Shown piece after piece: positions 16,162-24,096 of a stretch of DNA of 33,728 bases (position 1 is its first letter; each line of letters opens with the position of its first letter). The notes beneath the pieces were generated by a model. The model ran no database searches, was not told where the DNA came from, and saw only the letters and a list, made by a program, of their open reading frames with translations. Made by a program: the position numbers and the translations under genes. Source of the DNA: Lysobacteraceae bacterium (GTDB taxonomy: Bacteria; Pseudomonadota; Gammaproteobacteria; Xanthomonadales; Rhodanobacteraceae). Location of the stretch: positions 1 through 33,728 of the forward strand of contig JAGWPB010000032.1 of assembly GCA_028870665.1 (NCBI GenBank). Reading direction: 5' to 3'.

Positions 16162-17530
16162 AGCGCACGACGAAGCGCGCGCCACCCAGTTCGGTCGAGT
16201 GATCCACCGTCAGTTCGGCTCGATAGGCGCGCACCAGGTCCTGCACGATGGCGAGACCGATGCCGTGACCCTGCACGCGTTCGTCGCCGCGCACGCCCCG
16301 CTGCAGCAGGCGCTCGACCTGATCCTCGGGGATGCCGGGGCCGTCATCCTCGACTGCCAGCTCGAGTCCGTCGCGACGCGCGCCGCTGCCGGGCAGCACG
16401 CGCGCACTGACCAGCACGCGATGCTGCGCCCACTTGAAGGCGTTTTCGGCGAGGTTGCCCAGCAGTTCGAGCAGATCGCCGGGCTCGCCGTAGAAGCGCG
16501 CGGCCGGCTCAATCTCGAACTCGCACAGCACCTGCCGGGCGGAATAGACTTTCTCCAGTCCGCGCACCAGTTCCTCGGCGTGCGGCGCCACCGCGACCGG
16601 CGCGGCGAAGGTGGCGTGACCAAGCGCCGCGGCGCGCGCCAGCTGGTAGGCGACGATCTCGTCCATGCGCCGCACCTGGTCGAGCACGTCGCGTGTCAGT
16701 GTCGGTGGCACGGCTTCGGCATCGAGCCGCGAGCGGATCACCGCCAGCGGCGTCTTCAGGCTGTGCGCGAGATCGGCCAGCGTGTTGCGGTTGCGCTGCA
16801 GGTGCTCGCGCTCGCTCTCGACGAAGCGGTTGAGGTTGCGGGTGAGCCGGATGAGCTCATGCGGGTAGTCGTCGTCGAGGCGCTCGCGCTGGCCGCGCTC
16901 GACCAGCGCCAGCTCGATGGCGACGCGGCGCAGCGGTGACAGGCTCCAGCGCATCAGCAATTGCTGCAGCAGCAGCAGCACCAGGCCGAGTCCGGTCAGC
17001 CACAGCGCCAGGGTGTGCCGGTAGGCGGCGATCTGGCGGTCGAAACCGGCAGTGGACTCGGCGACGTGAAACGTCAGCCGCAGCGGATCGTGGTGCGGCA
17101 CGTCCCAGGCCACGCCCTGGCTGAGCATGAACACCTTGCCGCTGGCGGTCACCAGCGGTCCCTCGAAGCGGGTGACGCCGGGATCGAGATCATGGTCGAG
17201 CGGCAAATCCAGTCCCTGAGCCGATGGCGACGACCACGCGCGCCCCTTGGCGTCGCTGACCGCCGCGTACAGGCCCGATCCCGGGCGGGCGAAATCCGGC
17301 TGCGGCGGCGCATCGGGCGGCAGCAGCTTGCTGCCGTAGCGACTGACGTCGAAGCCCGCCAGGTAGGCGTAGACGAAACTCTGCAGGCGATTGCGCTCGG
17401 CCGTCAGCGTGCCTTCGGTGTAGGCACGGTCGAGGGCGAATCCGGTGGCGCCGAGAAAGGCGACCAGCGCCAGCAGCGAGGCCAGCGCCGAGCGGCCGAC
17501 CAGCGACAGCGGACGGCGCTCAGACGTCAT
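16148..17530 (-). CDS. phoQ: PhoQ-like sensor histidine kinase
   Basis: Inner-membrane sensor of 460 residues. Membrane segments near 14-31 and 174-191 enclose a periplasmic sensor of about 140 residues with acidic patches, as in PhoQ-type Mg2+/envelope sensors. A HAMP-like linker follows. The phospho-accepting His256 lies in DLAHSLKTPLAV. The ATP site is complete: N box NLAENAFKWA (359-368), G1 DGPGIP (396-401) and G2 GHGIGLAI (421-428). The ATG at 17528-17530 overlaps the end of the phoP-like gene by 11 bp, so translation is coupled. The name rests on the layout and the PepSY/PhoP partner; the ligand is not proven. Confidence 0.88.
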   Translation of the reverse strand: MTSERRPLSLVGRSALASLLALVAFLGATGFALDRAYTEGTLTAERNRLQSFVYAYLAGFDVSRYGSKLLPPDAPPQPDFARPGSGLYAAVSDAKGRAWSSPSAQGLDLPLDHDLDPGVTRFEGPLVTASGKVFMLSQGVAWDVPHHDPLRLTFHVAESTAGFDRQIAAYRHTLALWLTGLGLVLLLLQQLLMRWSLSPLRRVAIELALVERGQRERLDDDYPHELIRLTRNLNRFVESEREHLQRNRNTLADLAHSLKTPLAVIRSRLDAEAVPPTLTRDVLDQVRRMDEIVAYQLARAAALGHATFAAPVAVAPHAEELVRGLEKVYSARQVLCEFEIEPAARFYGEPGDLLELLGNLAENAFKWAQHRVLVSARVLPGSGARRDGLELAVEDDGPGIPEDQVERLLQRGVRGDERVQGHGIGLAIVQDLVRAYRAELTVDHSTELGGARFVVRFKPG

Positions 17531-18212
17531 CGCCCTCGCTGCGCGGAATCGCAAAGCGATAACCGCGTCCGCGCACCGTCTCGATCGGCTTCAGGGCACC
17601 CTCGGGGTCGAGCTTGCGGCGCAGGCGGCCGATGAAGACCTCAAGCACGTTGGAGTCGCGGTCGAAGTCCTGCTGATAGATGTGCTCGGTGAGGTCGGCC
17701 TTGGACACCAGCTCGCCGGCGTGCAGCATCAGATACTCGAGGACCTTGTACTCGTAGCTGGTCAGATCGACCGGCGCGCCCTCGACGGTGACCAGCTGCC
17801 CGGTGGTGTCGAGGCGGATCGGGCCGCAGGCCAGCAGCGGCTTCGACCAGCCGCTGGCGCGGCGCACCAGGGCATTGATGCGCGCCAGCAGCTCCTCGAC
17901 GTGAAACGGCTTGACCAGGTAATCGTCGGCGCCGAACTTCAGTGCCTCGACCTTGTCCTGCCAGGACGAGCGCGCGGTCAGGATCAGGATCGGGCAGCGC
18001 TGGCCGGCTTCGCGCAGTGCCTTGACCAGCTCCATGCCCGACATCCGCGGCAGGCCGAGGTCGATGATCGCCAGGTCGAACGGCACCTCGCGGCCCTGGA
18101 ACAGACCTTCCTCGCCGTCGGCCGCGCAGTCCACCGCGTAGCCGTCACGCTTCAGCCGCGCCGCCAGCGTCTCGCGCAGCGGCGCCTCGTCCTCCACCAG
18201 CAGGATGCGCAT
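17520..18212 (-). CDS. phoP: PhoP-like OmpR-family response regulator
   Basis: A 230-residue DNA-binding regulator. The receiver has the acidic pair Glu7-Asp8, the phospho-accepting Asp51 in IIDLGLPRMSG, and Lys101 region VKPF. The C-terminal winged helix includes LTSYEYKVLEYLMLHAGELVSK and ends VRGRGYRF, typical of OmpR/PhoB proteins. It starts directly after the PepSY gene stop (TAG then ATG with no gap) and overlaps the kinase gene by 11 bp, so PepSY, regulator and kinase form one operon. In Xanthomonas PhoP/PhoQ control polymyxin resistance, Mg2+ response and virulence (family knowledge); targets here are unknown. Confidence 0.93.
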   Translation of the reverse strand: MRILLVEDEAPLRETLAARLKRDGYAVDCAADGEEGLFQGREVPFDLAIIDLGLPRMSGMELVKALREAGQRCPILILTARSSWQDKVEALKFGADDYLVKPFHVEELLARINALVRRASGWSKPLLACGPIRLDTTGQLVTVEGAPVDLTSYEYKVLEYLMLHAGELVSKADLTEHIYQQDFDRDSNVLEVFIGRLRRKLDPEGALKPIETVRGRGYRFAIPRSEGDDV

Positions 18213-18473
18213 CTAGCGTTTCTCCTTGGATTCGGTTCGCACCTGGACCACGCGCACGTGGCCGTCCGGGGTCAGCATCTTGACGCGATAGATCACGTAG
18301 CGGCCGATGCGGACGCTGTCGGCCTTGAGCACCTTGCCGCCGCTGGCGCGCTGCACCTGTTCGACCGCCTGCTCCAGGGTGGTGCCGGGCGCAGCGATGA
18401 TCTCCTCGGCGGCGGCCGTGGTCACCGCGGCGGCCAGCAGCAGGGCGAGGGCGAGGCGGAGCGGACGCAGCAT
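18213..18473 (-). CDS. PepSY-like periplasmic protein upstream of phoP
   Basis: An 86-residue exported protein: signal peptide 1-22 (LRLALALLLAAAVTTAAA core), then a single small PepSY-type domain. The segment TTLEQAVEQVQRASGGKVLKADSVRIGR is followed by YRVKMLTPDGHVRVVQV. PepSY domains bind or inhibit periplasmic proteases or sense envelope signals. Sitting first in the phoPQ operon, it may modulate the PhoQ sensor, or report a damage signal to it (inference). Its stop abuts the phoP ATG. The start ATG at 18471-18473 has no ribosome site and a TACCAT box six bases upstream, again suggesting a leaderless message. Confidence 0.85.
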   Translation of the reverse strand: MLRPLRLALALLLAAAVTTAAAEEIIAAPGTTLEQAVEQVQRASGGKVLKADSVRIGRYVIYRVKMLTPDGHVRVVQVRTESKEKR

Positions 18474-18479
18474 GGCGCG

Positions 18480-18485
18480 ATGGTA
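18480..18485 (-). promoter_or_regulatory. Putative -10 box giving a leaderless PepSY-phoPQ transcript
   Basis: TACCAT on the minus strand, preceded by CGGC and followed by six bases then the ATG. No ribosome site is present. The arrangement matches those before plsY and dusA. No clear -35. Confidence 0.4.
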
Positions 18486-18623
18486 GCCGAAGCCGCGCGG
18501 CGCGCGGATCTGGAGGCGATCATGCCTGCCGTCGCCGAATTCGCGCTGAACCGGGTCGCAAGCCCGCCGCGCAAACCGTGCGTGCTGGCGGGACCGGATC
18601 ACGTCGCCGGCGTGCCAGGACCC

Positions 18624-19634
18624 TCAGGCGGCGACGGCGGCGCCGACCTCGACCGCAGCCAGCGCGCGTTCGACCAGACTCCAGTCGGCGCCTGCAGCGC
18701 GCCCCTGCTCGCCAAGCAGACGCCGGAAGTTGCGCGCGCCGGGCCGACCCTGATACAGGCCCAGCCAGTGGCGCGCCATGTGCCGCAACGCGGTGCCGCG
18801 CGCCAGTTCGGTCTCGACATAGGGCCGCAACGCGCGCAGCGCGTCGGCGCGCGTCGTCGGCGTCGCCTGCCACAGCGCCGCATCGGTCTGCGCCAGCACC
18901 CAGGGATCGTGGTAGGCGACGCGGCCGAGCATCACGCCGTCGACCCGTGCCAGATGCTCGCGTACCGCTGTGGTGCTGACGATGCCGCCGTTGATCACCA
19001 CCGCCAACTCCGGAAGCTCGCGTTTCAGCCGATGCACCCGCGCGTAATCGAGCGGTGGCACCTCGCGGTTCTGCTTCGGCGACAGGCCCGACAGCCAAGC
19101 CTTGCGTGCATGCACGATCAGGGTGCCGGTACCGGCGTCCATCAGTGTCCTGGCGAAGCGCTGCAGATCCGCATAGGCGTCCTGCTCGTCGATGCCGATG
19201 CGGCATTTCACCGTGACCGGTACCGCCACCGCGTCGCGCATCGCGCGCACGCAGTCGGCTACCAGCGCCGGCTCACGCATCAGGCAGGCTCCGAAGCGCC
19301 CGGCCTGCACGCGCTCGGACGGACAGCCGATGTTGAGGTTGATCTCGTCGCAGCCGGCCGCGGCACCGATCGCGGCGGCTGCGGCCAGCTCGCGCGGATC
19401 GCTGCCGCCCAGCTGCAGGGCCAGCGGGTGCTCGCTGGCGTCGTGCGCCAGCAGGTGCGCGCGGTCGCCGTGCAGCAGTGCCTGCGCGTGCACCATCTCG
19501 GTATACAGGCGCGCATGCGGGGCCAGCACGCGATGGAAGGCGCGGCAGTGGCGGTCGGTCCAATCCATCATCGGCGCCACGCACAGGCGCCAGGGCGAAT
19601 CCGCGTCGAGGGCGGGCGGGGCGGCGGTTTCCAT
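18624..19634 (-). CDS. dusA: tRNA-dihydrouridine(20/20a) synthase DusA
   Basis: Flavin enzyme that reduces uridine 20/20a in the tRNA D-loop. In 336 residues the FMN barrel begins RLCVAPMMDWTDRHCR (16-31). The catalytic Cys117 lies in GRFGACLM after NLNIGCPSERVQ. HARKAWLSGLSPKQNREVPP is the signature that separates DusA from DusB and DusC. INGGI and GVMLGR bind the phosphate of FMN. Length is normal. The ATG at 19632-19634 lacks a ribosome site; TATCCT lies six bases upstream. It diverges from the NrtR-like gene across 70 bp. Confidence 0.95.
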   Translation of the reverse strand: METAAPPALDADSPWRLCVAPMMDWTDRHCRAFHRVLAPHARLYTEMVHAQALLHGDRAHLLAHDASEHPLALQLGGSDPRELAAAAAIGAAAGCDEINLNIGCPSERVQAGRFGACLMREPALVADCVRAMRDAVAVPVTVKCRIGIDEQDAYADLQRFARTLMDAGTGTLIVHARKAWLSGLSPKQNREVPPLDYARVHRLKRELPELAVVINGGIVSTTAVREHLARVDGVMLGRVAYHDPWVLAQTDAALWQATPTTRADALRALRPYVETELARGTALRHMARHWLGLYQGRPGARNFRRLLGEQGRAAGADWSLVERALAAVEVGAAVAA

Positions 19635-19640
19635 CGCGCA

Positions 19641-19646
19641 AGGATA
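19641..19646 (-). promoter_or_regulatory. Putative -10 box giving a leaderless dusA transcript
   Basis: TATCCT on the minus strand, six bases before the dusA ATG, with no ribosome site between. Third example of this exact spacing in the window. No clear -35. Confidence 0.4.
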
Positions 19647-19669
19647 CCCGGCGTGTCAGGCGCCAGTGC

Positions 19670-19675
19670 TAGGCT
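19670..19675 (+). promoter_or_regulatory. Putative extended -10 of the NrtR-like gene
   Basis: TAGGCT preceded by TG and one base (extended -10 pattern) lies 29 bp before the ATG at 19705. It resembles the hexamers before sppA, the DUF885 gene and the universal stress gene. No convincing -35. Confidence 0.3.
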
Positions 19676-19704
19676 GGCATCGGCGGTGCCCGATTGCGGA
19701 TGCC

Positions 19705-20622
19705 ATGAACGCGAGTGTGACCATCAGCCTCGATGCGGTGATCGTGGCGGTTACCGCCGAGGCCCCGCGTGTGCTGACCGCCGAGCGCGACGGTGTCGAT
19801 GTCCTGCCCGGCGGCGTGCTCGACCCCCTGCGCGACGCCACCCTCGAGCGCGGCCTGCGCGATCGCGTCGAGGCGGCCAGCGGGCTGGCGCTGGGCTACG
19901 TGGAGCAGCTCTACACCTTCGGCGACCGCGCGCGCGAGGCACGGTCGGCGGAGGCGGCACGGGTGATCGGCGTGGCTTATCTGGCGCTGGTGCTGGAACA
20001 GGCTGCGGCGCCGGTGCCGGGTGCCCACTGGCGCGACGTGTATGCGTTCCTGCCCTGGGAGGACTGGCGCGCCGGACGCCCGACCGCGATCGCGCAGGCG
20101 CTGACGCCGCGACTGCACGCCTGGGCCGGCGACGATCCGCGACGGCGCGAGCGCGTCGATCTGACCTTCGGTCTCGATGGCGCGCCGTGGGATCCGGAGC
20201 GCACCCTGGAACGCTACGAACTGCTGTGGGAGGCCGGACTCGCCGCCGAAGCGGCGCATGCCGCCAGCGGTCTGCCGCCCGCCAGCGGCCGGGCGATGGG
20301 CCTCGACCATCGGCGCATGCTGGCCACCGCACTGGGTCGCCTGCGCGGCAAGCTGCGCTATCGACCGGTGGTGTTCGAACTGGTGCCCGAGGTGTTCACC
20401 CTGACCCAGCTGCAGCGGGTGATCGAGGCGCTGGCCGGCATCCGCCTGCACATGCAGAACTTCCGTCGTCTGGTCGAGCACGCCGGCCTGGTCGAGGCGA
20501 CCGGGCAGCGCCGGCACGCCACCGGCGGCCGTCCGGCGGTGTTGTTCCGCTTTCGTCGCGAGGTGTTCCGCGAACGCCCGCAGCCGGGGGTGTACTACCC
20601 CGGCGCGTGGTGGTCGCGCTGA
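19705..20622 (+). CDS. NrtR-type transcriptional regulator (degenerate Nudix domain plus winged helix)
   Basis: A 305-residue regulator. The N-terminal Nudix fold (about 1-150) keeps the NrtR-type EQLYTFGDRAREAR stretch (67-80) that contacts ADP-ribose. The Nudix box is broken: PGGVLDPLRDATLERGLRD has no glutamates where RExxEE should be, so hydrolysis is not expected. The C-terminal winged helix has LTQLQRVIEAL, HMQNFRRLVEHAGLVEATG, and GRPAVLFRF near the end, diagnostic of the family. NrtR proteins repress NAD synthesis or salvage genes and release DNA on binding ADP-ribose. No NAD gene is in this window, so its targets are elsewhere or differ. The ATG at 19705 was chosen as the first Met before the Nudix fold. 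Confidence 0.85.
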   Translation: MNASVTISLDAVIVAVTAEAPRVLTAERDGVDVLPGGVLDPLRDATLERGLRDRVEAASGLALGYVEQLYTFGDRAREARSAEAARVIGVAYLALVLEQAAAPVPGAHWRDVYAFLPWEDWRAGRPTAIAQALTPRLHAWAGDDPRRRERVDLTFGLDGAPWDPERTLERYELLWEAGLAAEAAHAASGLPPASGRAMGLDHRRMLATALGRLRGKLRYRPVVFELVPEVFTLTQLQRVIEALAGIRLHMQNFRRLVEHAGLVEATGQRRHATGGRPAVLFRFRREVFRERPQPGVYYPGAWWSR

Positions 20623-20727
20623 GCAGCGGTCCTGGACCGGGTCGCGCGCGCCGCCGGCCGCGATCGAGGGGGTTGCGAGCGCCGCCGCCCCCTACCAACG
20701 GCACGCTTCCCGGCGGCGGTGGATCGC

Positions 20728-20733
20728 TAGTCT
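20728..20733 (+). promoter_or_regulatory. Putative -10 box of the DUF885 gene
   Basis: TAGTCT lies 30 bp before the ATG at 20764. A start point near 20740 would put an eight-G tract (20749-20756) in the short leader. No clear -35. Confidence 0.3.
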
Positions 20734-20763
20734 GATCCGGGTCCGCAAGGGGGGGGAACACCG

Positions 20764-22566
20764 ATGCGCAAGCGAGTCGTCCTGACACTCATGCTGGGTT
20801 GCGCCTTGGGCGTGGCCATCCCGGCGCCGGCCGCCGCGCCCGCAGCGGCTGCGGCGCCCGCAACCGCCGCCTGGGTGCGCACCAGCAATGCCGATGCACA
20901 GGTACTGCTGGACGTGATGGTGCGCTTCAATCCGGAGTTCGCCTCGCAGATCGGCGTGCCCGGCCATGACCGCGAGGTGGCCGATCTCCGGCCGGGGCTG
21001 GATCAGCGCTATCGCGCCGCGCTGGCGCAGGCGCGCCTGAGCCTGCAGGGGCGTCTCGCCGGCGAGCGCGATCCGCGGGTGCGCCAGGACCTGGCGATCA
21101 TGATCGACGCGGCCCGGCGGCAGATCGAGAGCAGCACGCTGGACGAGCGCTACCTGTTGCCGTGGACCGACGTCGGCCAGCTGGTGTTCCAGGGCGAGTT
21201 CGGTCTGCTGCAGGACGAGGTCGCACCGGCGCGACGGGCGGCGGCGCTGGCGCGACTGCAGTGCTACGTCGGGATGGCGCCCGGTTGCACGCCGATCGTC
21301 AAGCTGGCCGAGGCGCGCTTCGAGGCGCGCGCGGGCGACCCGACTTTGCTGGGGCCGTACCGCGCCGAGGTCGAGCAGGCGCTGACGAACACGCCACGCT
21401 ATGTCGACGGCATCCGCAAGCTCTGCACCCGGTACGGCATCGCCGGTGCCGGTCCGGCGCTGGATGCGCTGGCGGTGCAGCTCGCCGATTACGACAGCTG
21501 GGCACGACGCGTGGTGCTGCCGCGCGCGCGCGGCGACTTCCGCCTGCCCGAGCCGCTGTACGCGTTCCGCCTGCGCGAGGTCGGTGTCGACATCAGCCCC
21601 GAATCGCTGATCCATCGCGCCGAGCTGGAGTACATGGAAACCCGCGCGGCGATGCAGATGATCGCGCCCGAAGTGGCGCGCGAGCAGGGCCTCAAGGCCG
21701 GCGGCTATCGCGAAGTGATCGCGGCGCTGAAAAAGCAGCAGCTCGACAAGGCGTCGATCGAGCCTTACTACCACGACGTCATCGGCAGGATCGAGGCGAT
21801 CATCCGCCGCCAGGGCATCGTCGATCTGCCGCGACGACCGATGATCATGCGCCTGGCATCCGAGGCCGAGAGCGCCGCGCAGCCGGCACCGCACATGGAT
21901 CCGCCGCCGCTGATCGGCAACACCGGCGAGCGTGGCCAGTTCGTGCTGCCGCTGGGCAATCCGCAGGGTTCCGGCGGCGGCAGCCAGGCGTATGACGACT
22001 TCACCTTCAGGGCCGCGGCCTGGACGCTGGCCGCGCACGAGGGCCGCCCCGGTCACGAGCTGCAGTTTTCCGCGATGGTCGAGCGCGGCGTGTCGCTGGC
22101 GCGCTCGCTGTTTGCCTTCAACAGCGTCAACGTCGAGGGCTGGGCGTTGTACGCCGAGGCCGAGATGGTGCCTTACGAGCCGCCGGCCGGGCAGCTGATC
22201 GCGCTGCAGTTCCGGCTGCTGCGCGCGGCGCGCGCGTTTCTCGATCCGATGCTCAATCTGGGCCTGATCACGCGCGCGCGCGCGCATGACATCCTGGTCC
22301 GCGACGTGATGCTGTCCGAACCGATGGCGCGGCAGGAGATCGATCGCTACACCTTCCGCGCGCCGGGGCAGGCGACGGCGTACTTCTACGGTTACACGCG
22401 CCTGCTGCAGTTGCGCGCCGATACCGAGATCGCGCTCGGCACGCGCTTTGACCGCAAGGCCTTCAATGACTTCGTGGTCGACCAGGGCCTGCTGCCGCCG
22501 GCGCAGCTGGGGCAGGCGGTGGCGACCGAGTTCATCCCGAAGTACCGGGCGCCCGCGGGTACCTGA
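20764..22566 (+). CDS. Secreted DUF885 family protein (putative metallopeptidase)
   Basis: A 600-residue exported protein: signal peptide with KRVVLTLMLGCALGVAIPAP and a likely cut near residue 25-35. The rest is helical DUF885. The probable metal site is HEGRPGH at 425-431 (His425, Glu426, His431), followed by a likely third ligand Glu458 in NVEGWALYAEAEM. This arrangement resembles HExxxxH-type metallopeptidases; members are thought to be carboxypeptidase-like, but enzyme data are scarce. Other family stretches are GLITRARAHDILV and PGQATAYFYGYTRL near the C end. The ribosome site lies within AAGGGGGGGGAA, an eight-G tract at 20749-20756. It stands alone downstream of the NrtR-like gene. 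Confidence 0.88.
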   Translation: MRKRVVLTLMLGCALGVAIPAPAAAPAAAAAPATAAWVRTSNADAQVLLDVMVRFNPEFASQIGVPGHDREVADLRPGLDQRYRAALAQARLSLQGRLAGERDPRVRQDLAIMIDAARRQIESSTLDERYLLPWTDVGQLVFQGEFGLLQDEVAPARRAAALARLQCYVGMAPGCTPIVKLAEARFEARAGDPTLLGPYRAEVEQALTNTPRYVDGIRKLCTRYGIAGAGPALDALAVQLADYDSWARRVVLPRARGDFRLPEPLYAFRLREVGVDISPESLIHRAELEYMETRAAMQMIAPEVAREQGLKAGGYREVIAALKKQQLDKASIEPYYHDVIGRIEAIIRRQGIVDLPRRPMIMRLASEAESAAQPAPHMDPPPLIGNTGERGQFVLPLGNPQGSGGGSQAYDDFTFRAAAWTLAAHEGRPGHELQFSAMVERGVSLARSLFAFNSVNVEGWALYAEAEMVPYEPPAGQLIALQFRLLRAARAFLDPMLNLGLITRARAHDILVRDVMLSEPMARQEIDRYTFRAPGQATAYFYGYTRLLQLRADTEIALGTRFDRKAFNDFVVDQGLLPPAQLGQAVATEFIPKYRAPAGT

Positions 22567-22924
22567 GGTATCGCTGCGCGGGCGATTTCTGGGGCATGCG
22601 GCGCGCAGCAAGCCACTCGTTTTGAATGGCATTCGCCTGCGGTACCTGCATGTCACCGCCATCCCGCGGGAGCGAGGGCTCTCCGCGGGGCTTCCAGCAG
22701 TCGTCCCGAAAGGGATTCCCTTGGGTCGCGCCGGTCGTGCCGGGCGTGGCGAAGCATCGGGCTGCGCGGACCCTTCGCCATGCTCGGCGTGGCGACAGGA
22801 TCCGGGTACTGGCGCCGCCGCGGGTGCCGCCGCGCAGCCGGCACCTGCGGCCGGCGGCAAGAGGGCGGCCATCGAAGGGGTTGCTTGGGAGGCGGCCTGC
22901 CGCGGGGGCGGCCCGCCGCGGCAC
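22567..22924. other. Gene-free 358-bp convergent gap rich in inverted repeats
   Basis: Lies between the ends of the DUF885 and hemolysin III genes. No frame here has a ribosome site or recognisable product. It holds an imperfect stem (CCCGCGG near 22661 with CCGCGGG near 22685), then the palindromic AAGGGA-T-TCCCTT near 22711-22723, then GC-rich stems up to 22924. The look is of an intergenic palindromic repeat, but no second copy is in the window. Confidence 0.35.
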
Positions 22925-23614
22925 TCACGCCGCGCCGGGCACGGCCAGCGGCAGCACGTACAGCAGCACGGCGAGAAAGTGCAGCGTGCTGCCGGCCAGC
23001 ACGAACAGGTGCCAGAGTGTGTGGTGGTAGGGCAGGCGTCGCCACAGATAGAACGGCACGCCCAGCGTGTAGGCGAGGCCGCCTGCCAGGACCAGAGCCA
23101 CGCCGCCGCCGGCCAGCACGGCGTGCAGCGGACCGAAGGCCAGCAGGCCGATCCAGCCCATGCCGACGTAGACCAGCGCGGCCAGCCAGCGCCGGCGTCC
23201 CAGCGAAGTGAATTCCAGCGCGATCCCGGTCGCGGCCAAAGCCCAGATCGCCGTGAACAGCCCCCAGCGCCAGCCGCCGTGCAGTGCCAGCAGGGTGAAC
23301 GGCGTGTAGGTTCCGGCGATCAGCAGGTAGATCGCGATGTGGTCGAAGCGGCGCAGCGCGCGCCGGGCGCCCGGCCGATGGATCGAGTGGTAGAGGGTGG
23401 ACGCGGTGTACAGCAGCACCAGCGAGACGCCGAACACGCTTGCCGCGATCACCGCGCGCGGCGGCCCGCTGTGCGCCGTGATCACGGTCAGGGTTGCCAG
23501 CCCGGCGAGGCTCAGCGCGATGCCGAGACCGTGGATCAGGCTGGCGGCGAGTTCGTCGCCGCGACCGAGAGCGGGCGCGGCGGGCAATGGAGCGGCGTGC
23601 ATCGCGGTTGCCAT
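22925..23614 (-). CDS. Hemolysin III / YqfA family membrane protein
   Basis: A 229-residue, seven-segment membrane protein of the hemolysin III (PAQR/CREST-related) family. The putative metal residues are all present: Ser72 and His76 in STLYHSIH, Asp91 in FDHIAIYLLIAGTYTPF (90-106), and His198 and His202 in HHTLWHLFVLAGS. The CREST superfamily holds membrane hydrolases and receptors; bacterial members are poorly understood. Haemolysis was reported for a Bacillus member, but that name should not be taken as a toxin call. The ATG at 23612-23614 is preferred over a TTG two codons upstream. The gene stands alone; the GFA-type gene ends 79 bp upstream. Confidence 0.9.
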   Translation of the reverse strand: MATAMHAAPLPAAPALGRGDELAASLIHGLGIALSLAGLATLTVITAHSGPPRAVIAASVFGVSLVLLYTASTLYHSIHRPGARRALRRFDHIAIYLLIAGTYTPFTLLALHGGWRWGLFTAIWALAATGIALEFTSLGRRRWLAALVYVGMGWIGLLAFGPLHAVLAGGGVALVLAGGLAYTLGVPFYLWRRLPYHHTLWHLFVLAGSTLHFLAVLLYVLPLAVPGAA

Positions 23615-23693
23615 CTGCAATCGACGGTCCGGACGCTAGCAGAGCTCGCCGCGAGTGTCGCCTTACGAACAGGCCGCGCCGGACACGACCCCT

Positions 23694-24095
23694 TCAACGT
23701 GCCAGATGGGCCCATGCCGCGGTGGCGGCTTCGCGGTCGCCGTCGTCGAAGGCCTCGATGTTCCAGCCCGAAAGCGTCGCTGCGTCGAGGCAGCGCAGGT
23801 TGACGTCGTAGCCGTCGGGATGCGAGCGCGGCACGTAGAACGACTTCACGCCGCAGCGGCGGCAGAACAGGTGGCGGGCGGTTCCGGTATTGAAGCGGTA
23901 TTCGCCGAGCGCATCGCCGCCGGCCAGCAGGCGGAAGCGCGCGGCCGGCACGATCAGATGCAGAAAGCCGGTCATGCGGCAGATCGAGCAGTTGCACTCG
24001 AGCACCGTCGGCCATGCCGGCGCCTCGACCTCGAAGCGGACCGCGCCGCAGTGGCAGCCGCCGCGGTGGACGACGTGCGCGCCCGCGGCGGCCAC
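23694..24095 (-). CDS. GFA family (CENP-V/GFA) zinc-binding protein
   Basis: A 133-residue cytosolic protein of the glutathione-dependent formaldehyde-activating fold. Zinc cysteines are in GGCHCGAVRF (Cys14, Cys16), ECNCSICR (Cys34, Cys36, Cys39) and FCRRCGVKSFY (Cys78, Cys81), the full pattern of the family. Most members do not have proven formaldehyde activity; the substrate is unknown. The start is a GTG at 24093-24095, placed one base after the stop of the upstream secreted-protein gene, so the two are likely translated together. Confidence 0.9.
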   Translation of the reverse strand: MAAAGAHVVHRGGCHCGAVRFEVEAPAWPTVLECNCSICRMTGFLHLIVPAARFRLLAGGDALGEYRFNTGTARHLFCRRCGVKSFYVPRSHPDGYDVNLRCLDAATLSGWNIEAFDDGDREAATAAWAHLAR

Positions 24096-24096
24096 G

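Noticed and set aside
17445-20735. A 1096-codon open frame on the plus strand
   Set aside because: It runs antisense through phoP, PepSY and dusA and out of frame through the NrtR-like gene, all of which have clear motifs. Long empty frames are expected in DNA with GC-rich third positions.
22271-22285. Alternating CG tract as a Z-DNA or recombination site
   Set aside because: It encodes an in-frame Arg-Ala-Arg-Ala stretch in a conserved protein and is explained by codon bias; kept only as a possible slippage note.
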